From QHXM01 sp032160165 (lineage in GTDB: Bacteria > Acidobacteriota > Blastocatellia > Pyrinomonadales > Pyrinomonadaceae), in NCBI GenBank assembly GCA_032160165.1, contig JAVHWA010000047.1, forward strand, positions 1-64,000: a stretch of 64,000 nucleotides of DNA. Reading direction: 5' to 3'. Position 1 is the stretch's first letter. Each line of letters begins with the position of its first letter. The translations under genes and the position numbers were made by a program. Below the pieces are notes generated by a model. It saw only the letters and a program-made list of their open reading frames with translations. It was not told the origin of the DNA and did no database searches. Positions 1-8,345 of the stretch are shown here, piece by piece.

Positions 1-2
1 GG

Positions 3-329
3 CTGCTCGAAGAATATAACGGCGCGCCGTTTCCGTCCGCGGATCGCCTCACGATTCCGGAACAGGATGCCCGCGCGCCGGAAGAGGACTGGACTGCCGG
101 GCTGCCTCTTGTTTTACGGGGCATTCAACAAAAGGATTGGAAAGACATCGTCGACGGCATCGTCCTTAGTCTTGAACAGACAGAAAATTACGAGAAGCAG
201 CGCGGCGGACAAGCCGGCGATGGATGGCACGATCGAACGATTGGAATTTCCGAGTCGACCGCCAGGGGCGTCAACAAGTGGATGCCGGAGGAATTGATGG
301 CTCTGGCCGAACGTGAATCGAAGAAGTAG
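3..329 (+). CDS. C-terminal part of an unidentified protein (5' end outside window)
   Basis: An open frame runs from the window edge to a TAG at 327-329, giving about 108 residues without an internal stop. The C-terminus is charged and ends in ERESKK. I recognise no family. The stop lies two bases before the ATG of the sulfite-oxidase-like gene, so the two are probably co-transcribed. The alternative frame starting at 67 overlaps it and has no recognisable content. Confidence 0.5.
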   Translation: MLEEYNGAPFPSADRLTIPEQDARAPEEDWTAGLPLVLRGIQQKDWKDIVDGIVLSLEQTENYEKQRGGQAGDGWHDRTIGISESTARGVNKWMPEELMALAERESKK

Positions 330-331
330 TC

Positions 332-1018
332 ATGAGCTTCCTGGGAAATCTGTTCAACGACCCCCTCTATCAGAAAGGCGACCCTCGCAAACCTGAAGAG
401 GTCGCCGACCCCAACATCATAATCAGCCCCGATACCAAACGCGCGGACCGTGTTCCTCCCGGTCAGACCCGCACGCGCAAGTGGCCCGTACTTGATGCCC
501 ATGGTACACCTGAGATCGATCTCGAGACATGGCAGTTCGAAGTTGATGGCTTGGTGGAACGTCCCCAGAGCTGGTCGCTTGATGAATTCATGCAACTTCC
601 GCCCGTCAAGGTGTATGCGGATTTCCATTGCGTCACACGATGGTCGCGACTGGACAATATTTGGGGTGGAGTTTCCACGCGTGACTTTGCTCGCATTGTC
701 GGAATCAAGCCTGAGGCAAAATTTGTGGTTGCGCTGGCCGCGGATAATGGTTGGACAACAAATCTTCCAATCGAATATTTTCTCGCCGAAGACTCGCTAT
801 TCGCCTGGTCGCATGACGGAGCACCAATACCACCGGCGCACGGCGGCCCGGTTCGTTTGATCGTGCCTCAGCTTTACGCATGGAAATCCGCGAAATGGGT
901 CAAGGGCGTTCGCTTTCTTGCGGACGATCACGCTGGTTTCTGGGAAGAGGGTGGCTATCACATGCGTGGCAATCCGTGGAACGGAGACGACGGCGAGCGG
1001 TTTAGGTGGGAGGGATGA
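332..1018 (+). CDS. Sulfite-oxidase-like molybdopterin oxidoreductase
   Basis: This 228-residue protein matches the small single-domain members of the sulfite oxidase/YedY (MsrP) molybdopterin fold. Cys100 in the segment FHCVTRWSRLDN is the expected molybdenum ligand, and the later HGGPVRLIVPQLYAWKSAKW stretch is typical of the cofactor-binding region. There is no Tat signal or haem domain, so the enzyme looks cytoplasmic and its electron partner is not evident here. The ATG follows the preceding stop by two bases. Substrate is unknown; the family includes sulfite oxidases and methionine-sulfoxide reductases. Confidence 0.85.
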   Translation: MSFLGNLFNDPLYQKGDPRKPEEVADPNIIISPDTKRADRVPPGQTRTRKWPVLDAHGTPEIDLETWQFEVDGLVERPQSWSLDEFMQLPPVKVYADFHCVTRWSRLDNIWGGVSTRDFARIVGIKPEAKFVVALAADNGWTTNLPIEYFLAEDSLFAWSHDGAPIPPAHGGPVRLIVPQLYAWKSAKWVKGVRFLADDHAGFWEEGGYHMRGNPWNGDDGERFRWEG

Positions 1019-1134
1019 ATCCAGAAAGCGTTGGGCGAGATCACACCCTGCAAATTTTCAGTAAGGTCTGATTAACTATTTTCGGCGCTACGCGTCGAAA
1101 GCACTTGTTCAGAGTACAGCCAGACATAAACGGT

Positions 1135-2700
1135 ATGAGCGTACAAGCCGGTCAGACTATTCAACCAAAAGCTTCTACATCAGGCGGAACCACCCCGCGC
1201 GATGCTGCAGCGGTCATCCTGCTGCGTTCCGAATCCAACAACGACAATCCTGAGGTGTTCTGGGTACGGCGCAGTGAGCGTTTAGCCTTCCTCGGAGGCT
1301 TTCATGCGTTCGCAGGCGGGCAGCGTGACCAATCAGATGCTGAAACTAAGGTAATCAACAGCGATGATGACGAAGCTTCAGCACTGATCTCATGTGCCGC
1401 GCGCGAGCTGTTTGAAGAACTCGGCGTACTGGTCGCGCGAGGCGCTGAGACTTTGACCAAGGGACAGCGCGCCTCTCTCCTGGATGATCTTGAATCCGGC
1501 CGGATGACATTTCCAAATCTGCTCGAACACTACGGACTACATCTCGACGCTCGTGATTTCACATTCGCCGGGCGTTGGGTAACGCCACCGTTTAGTCCCA
1601 GGCGTTTCGACACGTGGTTCTTCCTTGTCAATTGTCCGGCGAAGCAGGAGCCTGACGTCAAGGGCGATGGTGAGCTTGAATCGGGCGAGTGGATAGAGGC
1701 GAACGAGGCTGTCGCGAAGTGGGAAGGTTCAGAGGTTCTGCTTGTGCCTCCTGTGCTGCATGCGCTGCGAACTCTCTCGGAAGGAATCAGCGACGATCTG
1801 ATCGAGCGTTTTCTCTCCGTGCGTCACGCGCATCGAGAACCTGTGCGGAGGATCGAATTTCGCCCCGGGTTCATCTGCTTTCCCGTGCGCACAAACACAC
1901 TTCCGCCGGCGACCCACACGAACTGTTACCTGGTTGGCTCTAACGACTTTGTCATCATTGATCCGGCGTCGCCTTTTGAGGACGAGCAGATTGCGCTGGC
2001 ATTATGCATTGACGATCTTCGACGTGAAGGGCGAAAGCCGCGTGAGATCATCCTCACGCATCTCCATCCCGATCATGTGGGCGGAGTCAACGCGCTGGTC
2101 AAACACCTCAGGGGACAGGTCCCCGTAGCTGCGCATCGCCTGACGGCCGCAGCACTCGAAGGCTCGATTCGCGTTGATCGCCTGATCGAGGATGAAGCGA
2201 TATTTGAACTCGAAGGAAAACCGACCCTAGTCTTGCGTACTCTTCACACCCCGGGCCACGCGCGCGGGCACCTTTGCTTTTATGAAGAGGCAACCGGCGC
2301 GCTGATCACTGGTGACAACATAGTCGGCTTAGGCTCGGTACTCATTAATCCGCCCGAAGGCAACATGCGAGATTATCTCCGTTCGTTGGAACGCCTCCGC
2401 GATCTGCCCAACCTGGCAGTGCTCTTTGGCGCTCATGGGCCCGCGATTGGCAATCCTCGTGCGAAGATCGACGAGTACCTCGCGCATCGTCTCGAACGTG
2501 AAGCGAATATCCTTAAAGCAGTAGGTGAAGGAGCGGCGACGCCGGAAGAGATCGTCGCGCGTGTTTACACCGATGTTCATCCGAAGGCGCATGCGATGGC
2601 CCAACGCGCCGTCATCGCGCATCTTGAAAAGTTGGAAGAAGACAACCTGATTACGACACGTGCCGACGGCGGCTATGGCGCGAATTCTTCAACGAGTTGA
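1135..2700 (+). CDS. Nudix hydrolase / metallo-beta-lactamase fusion protein
   Basis: About 521 residues when started at the ATG 1135; an in-frame TTG at 1105 would add ten. Residues 25-210 form a Nudix domain with a recognisable Nudix helix (AARELFEELGV near residue 89). Residues 240-440 form a metallo-beta-lactamase domain with the zinc motif THLHPDH near residue 308 and a later HTPGHARGH. The last ~70 residues resemble the winged-helix tail of LACTB2-like proteins. Nudix enzymes cleave nucleoside-diphosphate-linked substrates, and LACTB2-like proteins are metal-dependent hydrolases or ribonucleases; the joint substrate is unknown. The stop overlaps a TTG of the next gene's frame, suggesting translational coupling. 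Confidence 0.8.
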   Translation: MSVQAGQTIQPKASTSGGTTPRDAAAVILLRSESNNDNPEVFWVRRSERLAFLGGFHAFAGGQRDQSDAETKVINSDDDEASALISCAARELFEELGVLVARGAETLTKGQRASLLDDLESGRMTFPNLLEHYGLHLDARDFTFAGRWVTPPFSPRRFDTWFFLVNCPAKQEPDVKGDGELESGEWIEANEAVAKWEGSEVLLVPPVLHALRTLSEGISDDLIERFLSVRHAHREPVRRIEFRPGFICFPVRTNTLPPATHTNCYLVGSNDFVIIDPASPFEDEQIALALCIDDLRREGRKPREIILTHLHPDHVGGVNALVKHLRGQVPVAAHRLTAAALEGSIRVDRLIEDEAIFELEGKPTLVLRTLHTPGHARGHLCFYEEATGALITGDNIVGLGSVLINPPEGNMRDYLRSLERLRDLPNLAVLFGAHGPAIGNPRAKIDEYLAHRLEREANILKAVGEGAATPEEIVARVYTDVHPKAHAMAQRAVIAHLEKLEEDNLITTRADGGYGANSSTS

Positions 2701-2708
2701 TTCAAAAC

Positions 2709-4181
2709 ATGACTTCTGCAAAGAACCTGGGCGAACTGAAACAAAGTGGCTATCGAAGCACGTCTGTAAAAGACGAGATGCGCAGGAATCTCGTTCGCAA
2801 ACTTCGAGCGGGCGAAAGGCTCTTCCCCGGCATCGTTGGCTATGATGAAACGGTGGTTCCCCAGATCGTCAATGCCGTCCTGGCTCGGCACAACCTGATC
2901 CTGTTGGGTCTGCGCGGTCAGGCGAAGAGTCGCATCATACGACAGCTGACTGATCTTCTGGACGAGTCCATTCCAGTCATCGCCGGCTCTGAAGTCAACG
3001 ACAATCCTTTTAATCCAATCTCGGCCTACGGGCGACAGGTGCTCGAGCTTCATGCGGACGCGACACCGATCGCATGGGTTGAGCGTGGTGCTCGCTTCGT
3101 CGAAAAGCTTGCGACGCCCGACGTGACCATCGCGGACATCATCGGCGATATTGACCCTATCAAAGCCGCGAGAGGCGGACATCTGCTCTCGGACGAATTA
3201 ACCATCCACTATGGCCTTCTGCCACGCGCAAATCGTGGGATCTTCGCCATCAACGAGCTGCCGGACCTGGCAGGCAAGATTCAGGTTGGCCTTTTCAACA
3301 TCATGCAGGAAGGCGACGTTCAGATTAAGGGCTACCCGGTGCGCCTTCCGCTCGACGTGATGCTGGTCTTCTCCGCCAACCCCGAAGACTACACGGCGCG
3401 AGGCAAGATCATTACGCCGTTGAAGGACCGGATCGGAACTGAGATCTCTACTCACTATCCAACCGAGCTGCAACTGGGTGTCGAGATCACGCGACAGGAG
3501 GCATGGACGAAGCGCGAAGGCTTTGAAGCTTCTCGTCTTCACATCCCCGATTTCATCCGCGATACAATCGAGCAGATCGCATTCGAAGCACGCGACGACC
3601 AGCGACTGGACAAGCGCTCGGGCGTTTCACAGCGGGTCCCGATTACGGTGATGGAATCGGTCGTGTCCAATGCGGAGCGCCGGACCATACTGACGGAAGA
3701 GGAAGACATCGTTCCGCGCATCTCGGATATCTACGCATCCATTCCCTCGATGACCGGCAAGATGGAACTGGAGTACGAAGGCGAACAGATCGGGGCCGGG
3801 CGTATCGCCAAAGACTTAATCAAGCGCGCCGCTGGCGTTATCTTCGAAGGTTATTTCGTGGGCATAGAATTTACGGAAGCTATCGGGTGGTTCGACGCCG
3901 GCAACAATCTCCGTATGGCCGACACAGCTTCGGCATCGGAGTGTATGCAGCTTCTTGATGTCGTGCCTGAGCTAATCCCGACCTCTCTAATCCCTTTTGA
4001 CTTTAAGCGCTCGGATGAGGCCCAGACGGTCGCGGCCTGCGAATTCGTGCTCGAAGGTCTTTACGCGCAGAACAAGATTAGCCGCAACGAAGAGGGCGGG
4101 TACACGGCTGCTACAAAGGCGAAGAAGGACCGGCGCGGAATGATCTACGATGATCTGACTGAGTCGGGACGATATAGCTGA
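2709..4181 (+). CDS. MoxR/Mg-chelatase-type AAA+ ATPase
   Basis: About 490 residues from the ATG at 2709; an in-frame TTG at 2697 overlaps the preceding stop. The protein resembles the ChlI/MoxR branch of AAA+ ATPases: an N-terminal P-loop-like segment LLGLRGQAKSR (near residue 66), a Walker-B/sensor region around GIFAINELPDLAGK, and the DVMLVFSANPEDYTARGKII sensor stretch. The P-loop has Ala where GxxGxGK[ST] has Gly. Such ATPases work with VWA proteins as metal-insertion or protein-remodelling chaperones, and a VWA gene follows directly. The client is unknown. Confidence 0.8.
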   Translation: MTSAKNLGELKQSGYRSTSVKDEMRRNLVRKLRAGERLFPGIVGYDETVVPQIVNAVLARHNLILLGLRGQAKSRIIRQLTDLLDESIPVIAGSEVNDNPFNPISAYGRQVLELHADATPIAWVERGARFVEKLATPDVTIADIIGDIDPIKAARGGHLLSDELTIHYGLLPRANRGIFAINELPDLAGKIQVGLFNIMQEGDVQIKGYPVRLPLDVMLVFSANPEDYTARGKIITPLKDRIGTEISTHYPTELQLGVEITRQEAWTKREGFEASRLHIPDFIRDTIEQIAFEARDDQRLDKRSGVSQRVPITVMESVVSNAERRTILTEEEDIVPRISDIYASIPSMTGKMELEYEGEQIGAGRIAKDLIKRAAGVIFEGYFVGIEFTEAIGWFDAGNNLRMADTASASECMQLLDVVPELIPTSLIPFDFKRSDEAQTVAACEFVLEGLYAQNKISRNEEGGYTAATKAKKDRRGMIYDDLTESGRYS

Positions 4182-4185
4182 AGCT

Positions 4186-4246
4186 GGTAAATAGTAAATG
4201 GTGAATAGAGGAGCTTTCACTATTTACGATTTACTATTCACCATTT
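4186..4246. repeat. Heptamer-based palindromic repeat, copy 1
   Basis: Left arm 4186-4208 is made of the words GTAAATA, GTAAATG and GTGAATA; right arm 4220-4246 is the inverse of the same word set. The arms can pair over about 22 bp with few mismatches, separated by an 11-base loop. It sits between the AAA ATPase and VWA genes, outside both. It shares words with the copies at 61174 and 61952. Confidence 0.8.
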
Positions 4247-4253
4247 CCCTTTT

Positions 4254-5576
4254 ATGAGATTCACGCGCTATTCAAAATTCAAAGGTCTCGACGTCTCGGC
4301 TGTTAACCTGGGCGATCTGATGGATGCGCTCTCTGACTCTGTGCTTCAGTCCGGGTTCGACGATGACTACTACTGGACTCGACAGCGGCGGCCGCAGGAC
4401 ACGTCGCTCGATGCCTTGAGGCGCGCTCTTTTGGAGGCGATGCTCGAGCAGGGATTGATTGACGAGCAGCAGATCAAAGAAATGCTCGCGGACAACGAGG
4501 GCAAGTTCAAAGGCTCCCAGTTGGAAGAGATGCTTAATCAGTTAATCGAACGACTGGTGGAAGAAGGCTATCTCAAACTCAAGGAGCAGGAGCAGGAGCC
4601 GGATCGAGCACGCGATCAAAGGCGCGGTGGTCCGGGCGAGAGCGAAGAAGCTGTACCGCGTAACGTCCATTTCGAAGTGACCGAGAAGGGATTGGATTTT
4701 CTGGGCTACAAGAGCCTGCGGAACCTTTTGGGAAGTCTCGGGAAGAGCTCGATCGGACGACATGACACGCCTCATCTTTCCACAGGCATCGAAGCGGCGC
4801 AGGCGAGCAAGCCTTACGAGTTTGGCGACACGGTTAATCTTGATGTCAACACGACTCTTCTTTCTGCTATTCAACGCGAGGGAACAGGCGTCCCGCTAAA
4901 TCTGGAATACAGAGATCTGCACGTGCATCAATGCGACTATCAATCGTCGTGCGCGACTGTGGTGATGCTCGACTGCTCGCATTCGATGATTCTCTACGGC
5001 GAGGACCGCTTCACTCCGGCGAAGAAAGTGGCGCTCGCTCTCGGTCATCTGATTCGGACCCAGTATCCGGGCGATTCGTTTAAGGTCGTGCTCTTTCACG
5101 ATTCGGCTGAAGAGCTGCCGATGGCGAAACTCGCCACCACCCAGGTTGGGCCTTATCACACGAACACTGCAGAAGGTTTGCGGCTCTCGCTCCGTCTGCT
5201 TCAGTCGCAGCGCAAGGAGATGAAGCAGATCGTGATGATAACCGACGGTAAACCAACCGCGTGTTTTCTCGACTCGGCTGATCTTGCTGTCGCCGGGCGA
5301 AAGAACACCAATGCGTCCTCCGGCCGTCGACTTTACAAAAACTCGATGGGTGGAGACCCGTTCGTAATGTCGGAAACTTTCAAAGAGGTTCAGGCATGTC
5401 GAAAGGCCGGTGTCATGATCAATACCTTCATGCTGGCCTCTGACTATTATCTGGTAGAGTTCGTCAAAGAGATGACCGCGATGACAAACGGCAAGGCGTA
5501 TTTTGCCAACCCCAATAATCTTTCTCAGTTTGTGCTGATGGATTTTCTGAAGCGACGAACCAGCCGCGTCAAGTGA
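4254..5576 (+). CDS. VWA-domain protein, partner of the upstream AAA ATPase
   Basis: 440 residues. The N-terminal half is charged and helical with a Glu/Gln-rich stretch around 100-130. The C-terminal half (about 230-440) is a von Willebrand factor A domain whose MIDAS motif reads MLDCSHSM (Asp240, Ser242, Ser244), followed by ITDGKPT. This is the usual partner of MoxR/ChlI-like ATPases, as in the ChlD/ChlI pair. No signal peptide is visible, so it is probably cytoplasmic. A heptamer palindrome separates the pair, so they may not be tightly coupled at translation. Confidence 0.82.
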   Translation: MRFTRYSKFKGLDVSAVNLGDLMDALSDSVLQSGFDDDYYWTRQRRPQDTSLDALRRALLEAMLEQGLIDEQQIKEMLADNEGKFKGSQLEEMLNQLIERLVEEGYLKLKEQEQEPDRARDQRRGGPGESEEAVPRNVHFEVTEKGLDFLGYKSLRNLLGSLGKSSIGRHDTPHLSTGIEAAQASKPYEFGDTVNLDVNTTLLSAIQREGTGVPLNLEYRDLHVHQCDYQSSCATVVMLDCSHSMILYGEDRFTPAKKVALALGHLIRTQYPGDSFKVVLFHDSAEELPMAKLATTQVGPYHTNTAEGLRLSLRLLQSQRKEMKQIVMITDGKPTACFLDSADLAVAGRKNTNASSGRRLYKNSMGGDPFVMSETFKEVQACRKAGVMINTFMLASDYYLVEFVKEMTAMTNGKAYFANPNNLSQFVLMDFLKRRTSRVK

Positions 5577-5588
5577 GAGGACCTGGAG

Positions 5589-6386
5589 ATGCCTACAGCG
5601 CAGGTACGCGGAATCGAGATGGGTTATGACGACGAGGGAAGCGGCTTGCCCGTAGTCTTGCTTCATGGTTTTCCATTCAATCGCTCGATGTGGCGCGATC
5701 AGCTGGAGTTCCTCAGCGGCGACTACCGCGTAATCACGCCCGACCTTCGTGGCCACGGTGAAACCGAGGCGACCCCAGAGCCGGCCACCATGGAAGAGAT
5801 GGCCCGCGATGTGGCCGAGCTCCTGGATGGTCTGGATATCTACCGCTTTACGCTGGGGGGCCTATCGATGGGTGGCTACGTGGCGCTGGCTTTCTACCGT
5901 CGATTTCAATTCCGCGTCCGCGCTCTGATACTGGCGGACACACGATCGCAGGCAGATACGGATGAAGCTCGGGTTAATCGAGAGAGGCAAGCCCTTAAAA
6001 TACTCGAAGAGGGCACGGGCAATTTTGCGGAGGACTTTCTGAAGAAGGTCTTGACGCCGGCGACGTTAGCCGAGAAACCTGAGATCGCGAAGCGAGTGCG
6101 CGAGATGATATTGCGCACGAAGCCGGACGGTGCTGCTGCCGCTTTACGCGGGATGGCCGCGCGTCCAGATCAGACTGACTTCCTGAACAATATCATTGCC
6201 CCAACGCTGGTATTAGTTGGCAGCGAAGATCAATTGACGCCTCCCGCTGATGCTGAGGCCCTGCACCGCGAGATCAGCGGCTCGCGCCTTGAAATCATCG
6301 AAGGCGCCTCGCATCTCTCAAACATTGAGCAGCCGGCGGAATTCAATCGCGGATTGAAGGACTTTCTCGATGCGTTACAGCCGTAG
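5589..6386 (+). CDS. Alpha/beta hydrolase
   Basis: 265 residues with the alpha/beta-hydrolase layout: oxyanion-hole region LLHGFPFNRSMW near residue 24, nucleophile elbow GGLSMGG with Ser93, acid region LVGSEDQLTPP, and catalytic His in GASHLSNIEQP near the C-terminus. There is no signal peptide. It starts 12 bases after the VWA stop and a GAGAGGACCTGGAG ribosome-site-like stretch precedes the ATG. The family includes esterases, lactonases and haloperoxidase-like enzymes; no substrate can be assigned. Confidence 0.85.
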   Translation: MPTAQVRGIEMGYDDEGSGLPVVLLHGFPFNRSMWRDQLEFLSGDYRVITPDLRGHGETEATPEPATMEEMARDVAELLDGLDIYRFTLGGLSMGGYVALAFYRRFQFRVRALILADTRSQADTDEARVNRERQALKILEEGTGNFAEDFLKKVLTPATLAEKPEIAKRVREMILRTKPDGAAAALRGMAARPDQTDFLNNIIAPTLVLVGSEDQLTPPADAEALHREISGSRLEIIEGASHLSNIEQPAEFNRGLKDFLDALQP

Positions 6387-6403
6387 GCGATCAAGTCCGT
6401 GTC

Positions 6404-6868
6404 GTGGTTTTCGGGAGAACTGCCGCGGGGGATCCGTTCATTAGCGACTTCCAAAAATTCACAATAGAAGAGCGTGTGCGCTGGGGTGACGTCGACGCCG
6501 CTCGCATCATTTTCTATGGGGCGTACATACGCTTCTTCGAGTTTGCCGAGACTGAACTCTTTCGCGCGGTCGGGCTTCCTTACAGTGTGATGTTCGATGA
6601 GCTGGATATTTGGCTGCCTCGTGCTCATCTTGAATGCGACTTTCGTCGCGTCGCACAGTTGGATGATCTTCTGGAAGTCTCTGTCTTTGTGGGTCGGATC
6701 GGGTCGAAATCTTTGCGGCTTAATTTCGAGGTGAGGCGTAAAGGCGAAGCGGCAGTGGTGGCCGAAGCCCACTTCGTTCTGGTTGCGGTCCAACGCGATT
6801 CTTTTGAGACCGTGCCGATTCCGGAGGAACTACGACGACGATTGTCCGCCTATACCGCTGGTGACTAG
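6404..6868 (+). CDS. Hotdog-fold acyl-CoA thioesterase (4HBT family)
   Basis: 154 residues, starting with GTG. The segment RWGDVDAARIIFYGAYIRFF carries the Asp and Tyr/Phe arrangement of 4-hydroxybenzoyl-CoA thioesterase-type hotdog enzymes (usually RxxDxDxxGHvnn). Such proteins hydrolyse acyl-CoA thioesters in the cytoplasm. It follows the hydrolase by 17 bases and probably shares its transcript. The stop overlaps the end of the convergent flavoprotein gene by four bases. Substrate unknown. Confidence 0.75.
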   Translation: MVFGRTAAGDPFISDFQKFTIEERVRWGDVDAARIIFYGAYIRFFEFAETELFRAVGLPYSVMFDELDIWLPRAHLECDFRRVAQLDDLLEVSVFVGRIGSKSLRLNFEVRRKGEAAVVAEAHFVLVAVQRDSFETVPIPEELRRRLSAYTAGD

Positions 6869-8124
6869 TTTGGGCGCTTCGCTTTCACAGGCCATACAAC
6901 ACTGCGTGCCAACTTGCGTTTGAGACCCACGTACCCTTGGTCCCCCGCAACCAACTGCGAGAGAACTTTCTTAATGCCACGATGAGCTCGGCCGAGTTCG
7001 ATCATTCTCTGAGTAAAAGGCGCTCCCCAGAAATTGCCGTAAAAGCGATCGCGCATCTCTGAAGCCCTCTTTAATTCAACTCCGAAATCTTCTCGCCATC
7101 GTGATTCGTAGTTCAGCGGTTTCCCCTGCAGATAACTGTCAGCAAATAGTTCAGCCGAGCGCAGCGCATAATAAATGCCCTCGCCGGTTACGGGGTCGGC
7201 GAAACCCGCCGCATCGCCGAGTAGTGCCCATCCGTTCCCGGCGGCATGTCTTGTTTCCCACGTCTTTACTGCGAGGCCGGGTATGCGCGCGGCATATCGT
7301 TCTGCGGTGAGGCTGAGCTCCTTCCTCAGGCGAGCATCGCACTCTGCATCCTGCGGTCGTACACGCCAAAGATGGGCTTTGCGATCAATCCGCTGACGAT
7401 AATAGCCAGCCATGAACTTCCAAAGTAGTTCATCAAGAGTTTGGTGATCGAATGCGTCCTGAGAGGTTGCGATCCCGAAGGAGATGTGGTCGACGCGAGG
7501 AAATGCCCAGGCATAACCGGCCCAACCCGGAAGGAAAGCTACCACCGTAGGCGCGCTGCTCGATTCTGGCAGCGGAGTGCGATAGCCAAAGGCGACCTCC
7601 ATCTCCGCAGGCGGTAGCGCGCCAGCGAGTCTCTTTGCGATAGGGCTGTTGGCGCCGTCTGCGGCGACCAGCATTGGCGCCGTCCATGTCTCGCCATTTC
7701 TTCCGTGAAGAACCCAGTCGTCCGTTTCACTCGCACGCGGACGAAATGAAACGCGCTCCGTGATAATGTGAGCACCCGCCTCGCCCGCGCGGTCTCGCAA
7801 ATAGGAATCGAACGCCGTGCGGGAGTAGATGGCGAAAGGCTCCGAAAGGTTCAAATGGAGCTGCTTACCAGACGGGGCGTACATCTCTATCTCATGAACT
7901 GTTCGACCGACTGCCTCAAGGAGATGCGGCCAGGCTTTAAGCGCCTTCGACGTTACTCCCCCTCCACAGGCCTTTGGCTCGCCAGCGGGCCGGCCGTCAA
8001 AGAGCGCCGTTCGCACTCCTCCCAAGGCAAGCTTTTCCGCCGCAAACGATCCGGCCGGACCGGCGCCTACAATCATTAAATCGAACCGCTGACTCATGTG
8101 CTTGCTCGCGCCCTTCGTCGACAT
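6865..8124 (-). CDS. Geranylgeranyl-reductase-family FAD oxidoreductase
   Basis: 419 residues from ATG 8124; an internal ATG at 8097 (MSQRFDLMIVGAGPAG) is an equally good start. The N-terminus has the dinucleotide-binding motif VGAGPAGSFAAEKLA, then CGGGV, and a second FAD motif at LLGDAAGFADPVTGEGIYYALRSAE. These are hallmarks of the GGR/ChlP-like flavoproteins that saturate isoprenoid chains of lipids or quinones or act on similar substrates. It is convergent with the thioesterase. A second member of the same broad family lies at 36464. Confidence 0.8.
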   Translation of the reverse strand: MSTKGASKHMSQRFDLMIVGAGPAGSFAAEKLALGGVRTALFDGRPAGEPKACGGGVTSKALKAWPHLLEAVGRTVHEIEMYAPSGKQLHLNLSEPFAIYSRTAFDSYLRDRAGEAGAHIITERVSFRPRASETDDWVLHGRNGETWTAPMLVAADGANSPIAKRLAGALPPAEMEVAFGYRTPLPESSSAPTVVAFLPGWAGYAWAFPRVDHISFGIATSQDAFDHQTLDELLWKFMAGYYRQRIDRKAHLWRVRPQDAECDARLRKELSLTAERYAARIPGLAVKTWETRHAAGNGWALLGDAAGFADPVTGEGIYYALRSAELFADSYLQGKPLNYESRWREDFGVELKRASEMRDRFYGNFWGAPFTQRMIELGRAHRGIKKVLSQLVAGDQGYVGLKRKLARSVVWPVKAKRPN

Positions 8125-8345
8125 CCTCCGTCATAAACTCTATTACTTACTCATCATAGGAGGAATTATCCGTCTGGCGCAATTAACCTCCTGGGTTCGC
8201 TTATGCTCGTGTGATAAAATGCGCGCAGTTCCCTTCAAGATAATTTTTAGCGTTGGCACTGCCGGTTCGTCCGCTGGAGCCTTTGGACACTTCTAACCTA
8301 CAGGCTTCATCGAGCTCGAAGCGGCGTGTCGAGCGGTAATACGAG

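Noticed and set aside
4896..5756. 286-codon open frame antisense to the VWA gene
   Set aside because: Shadow frame; the VWA reading has a clear MIDAS motif.
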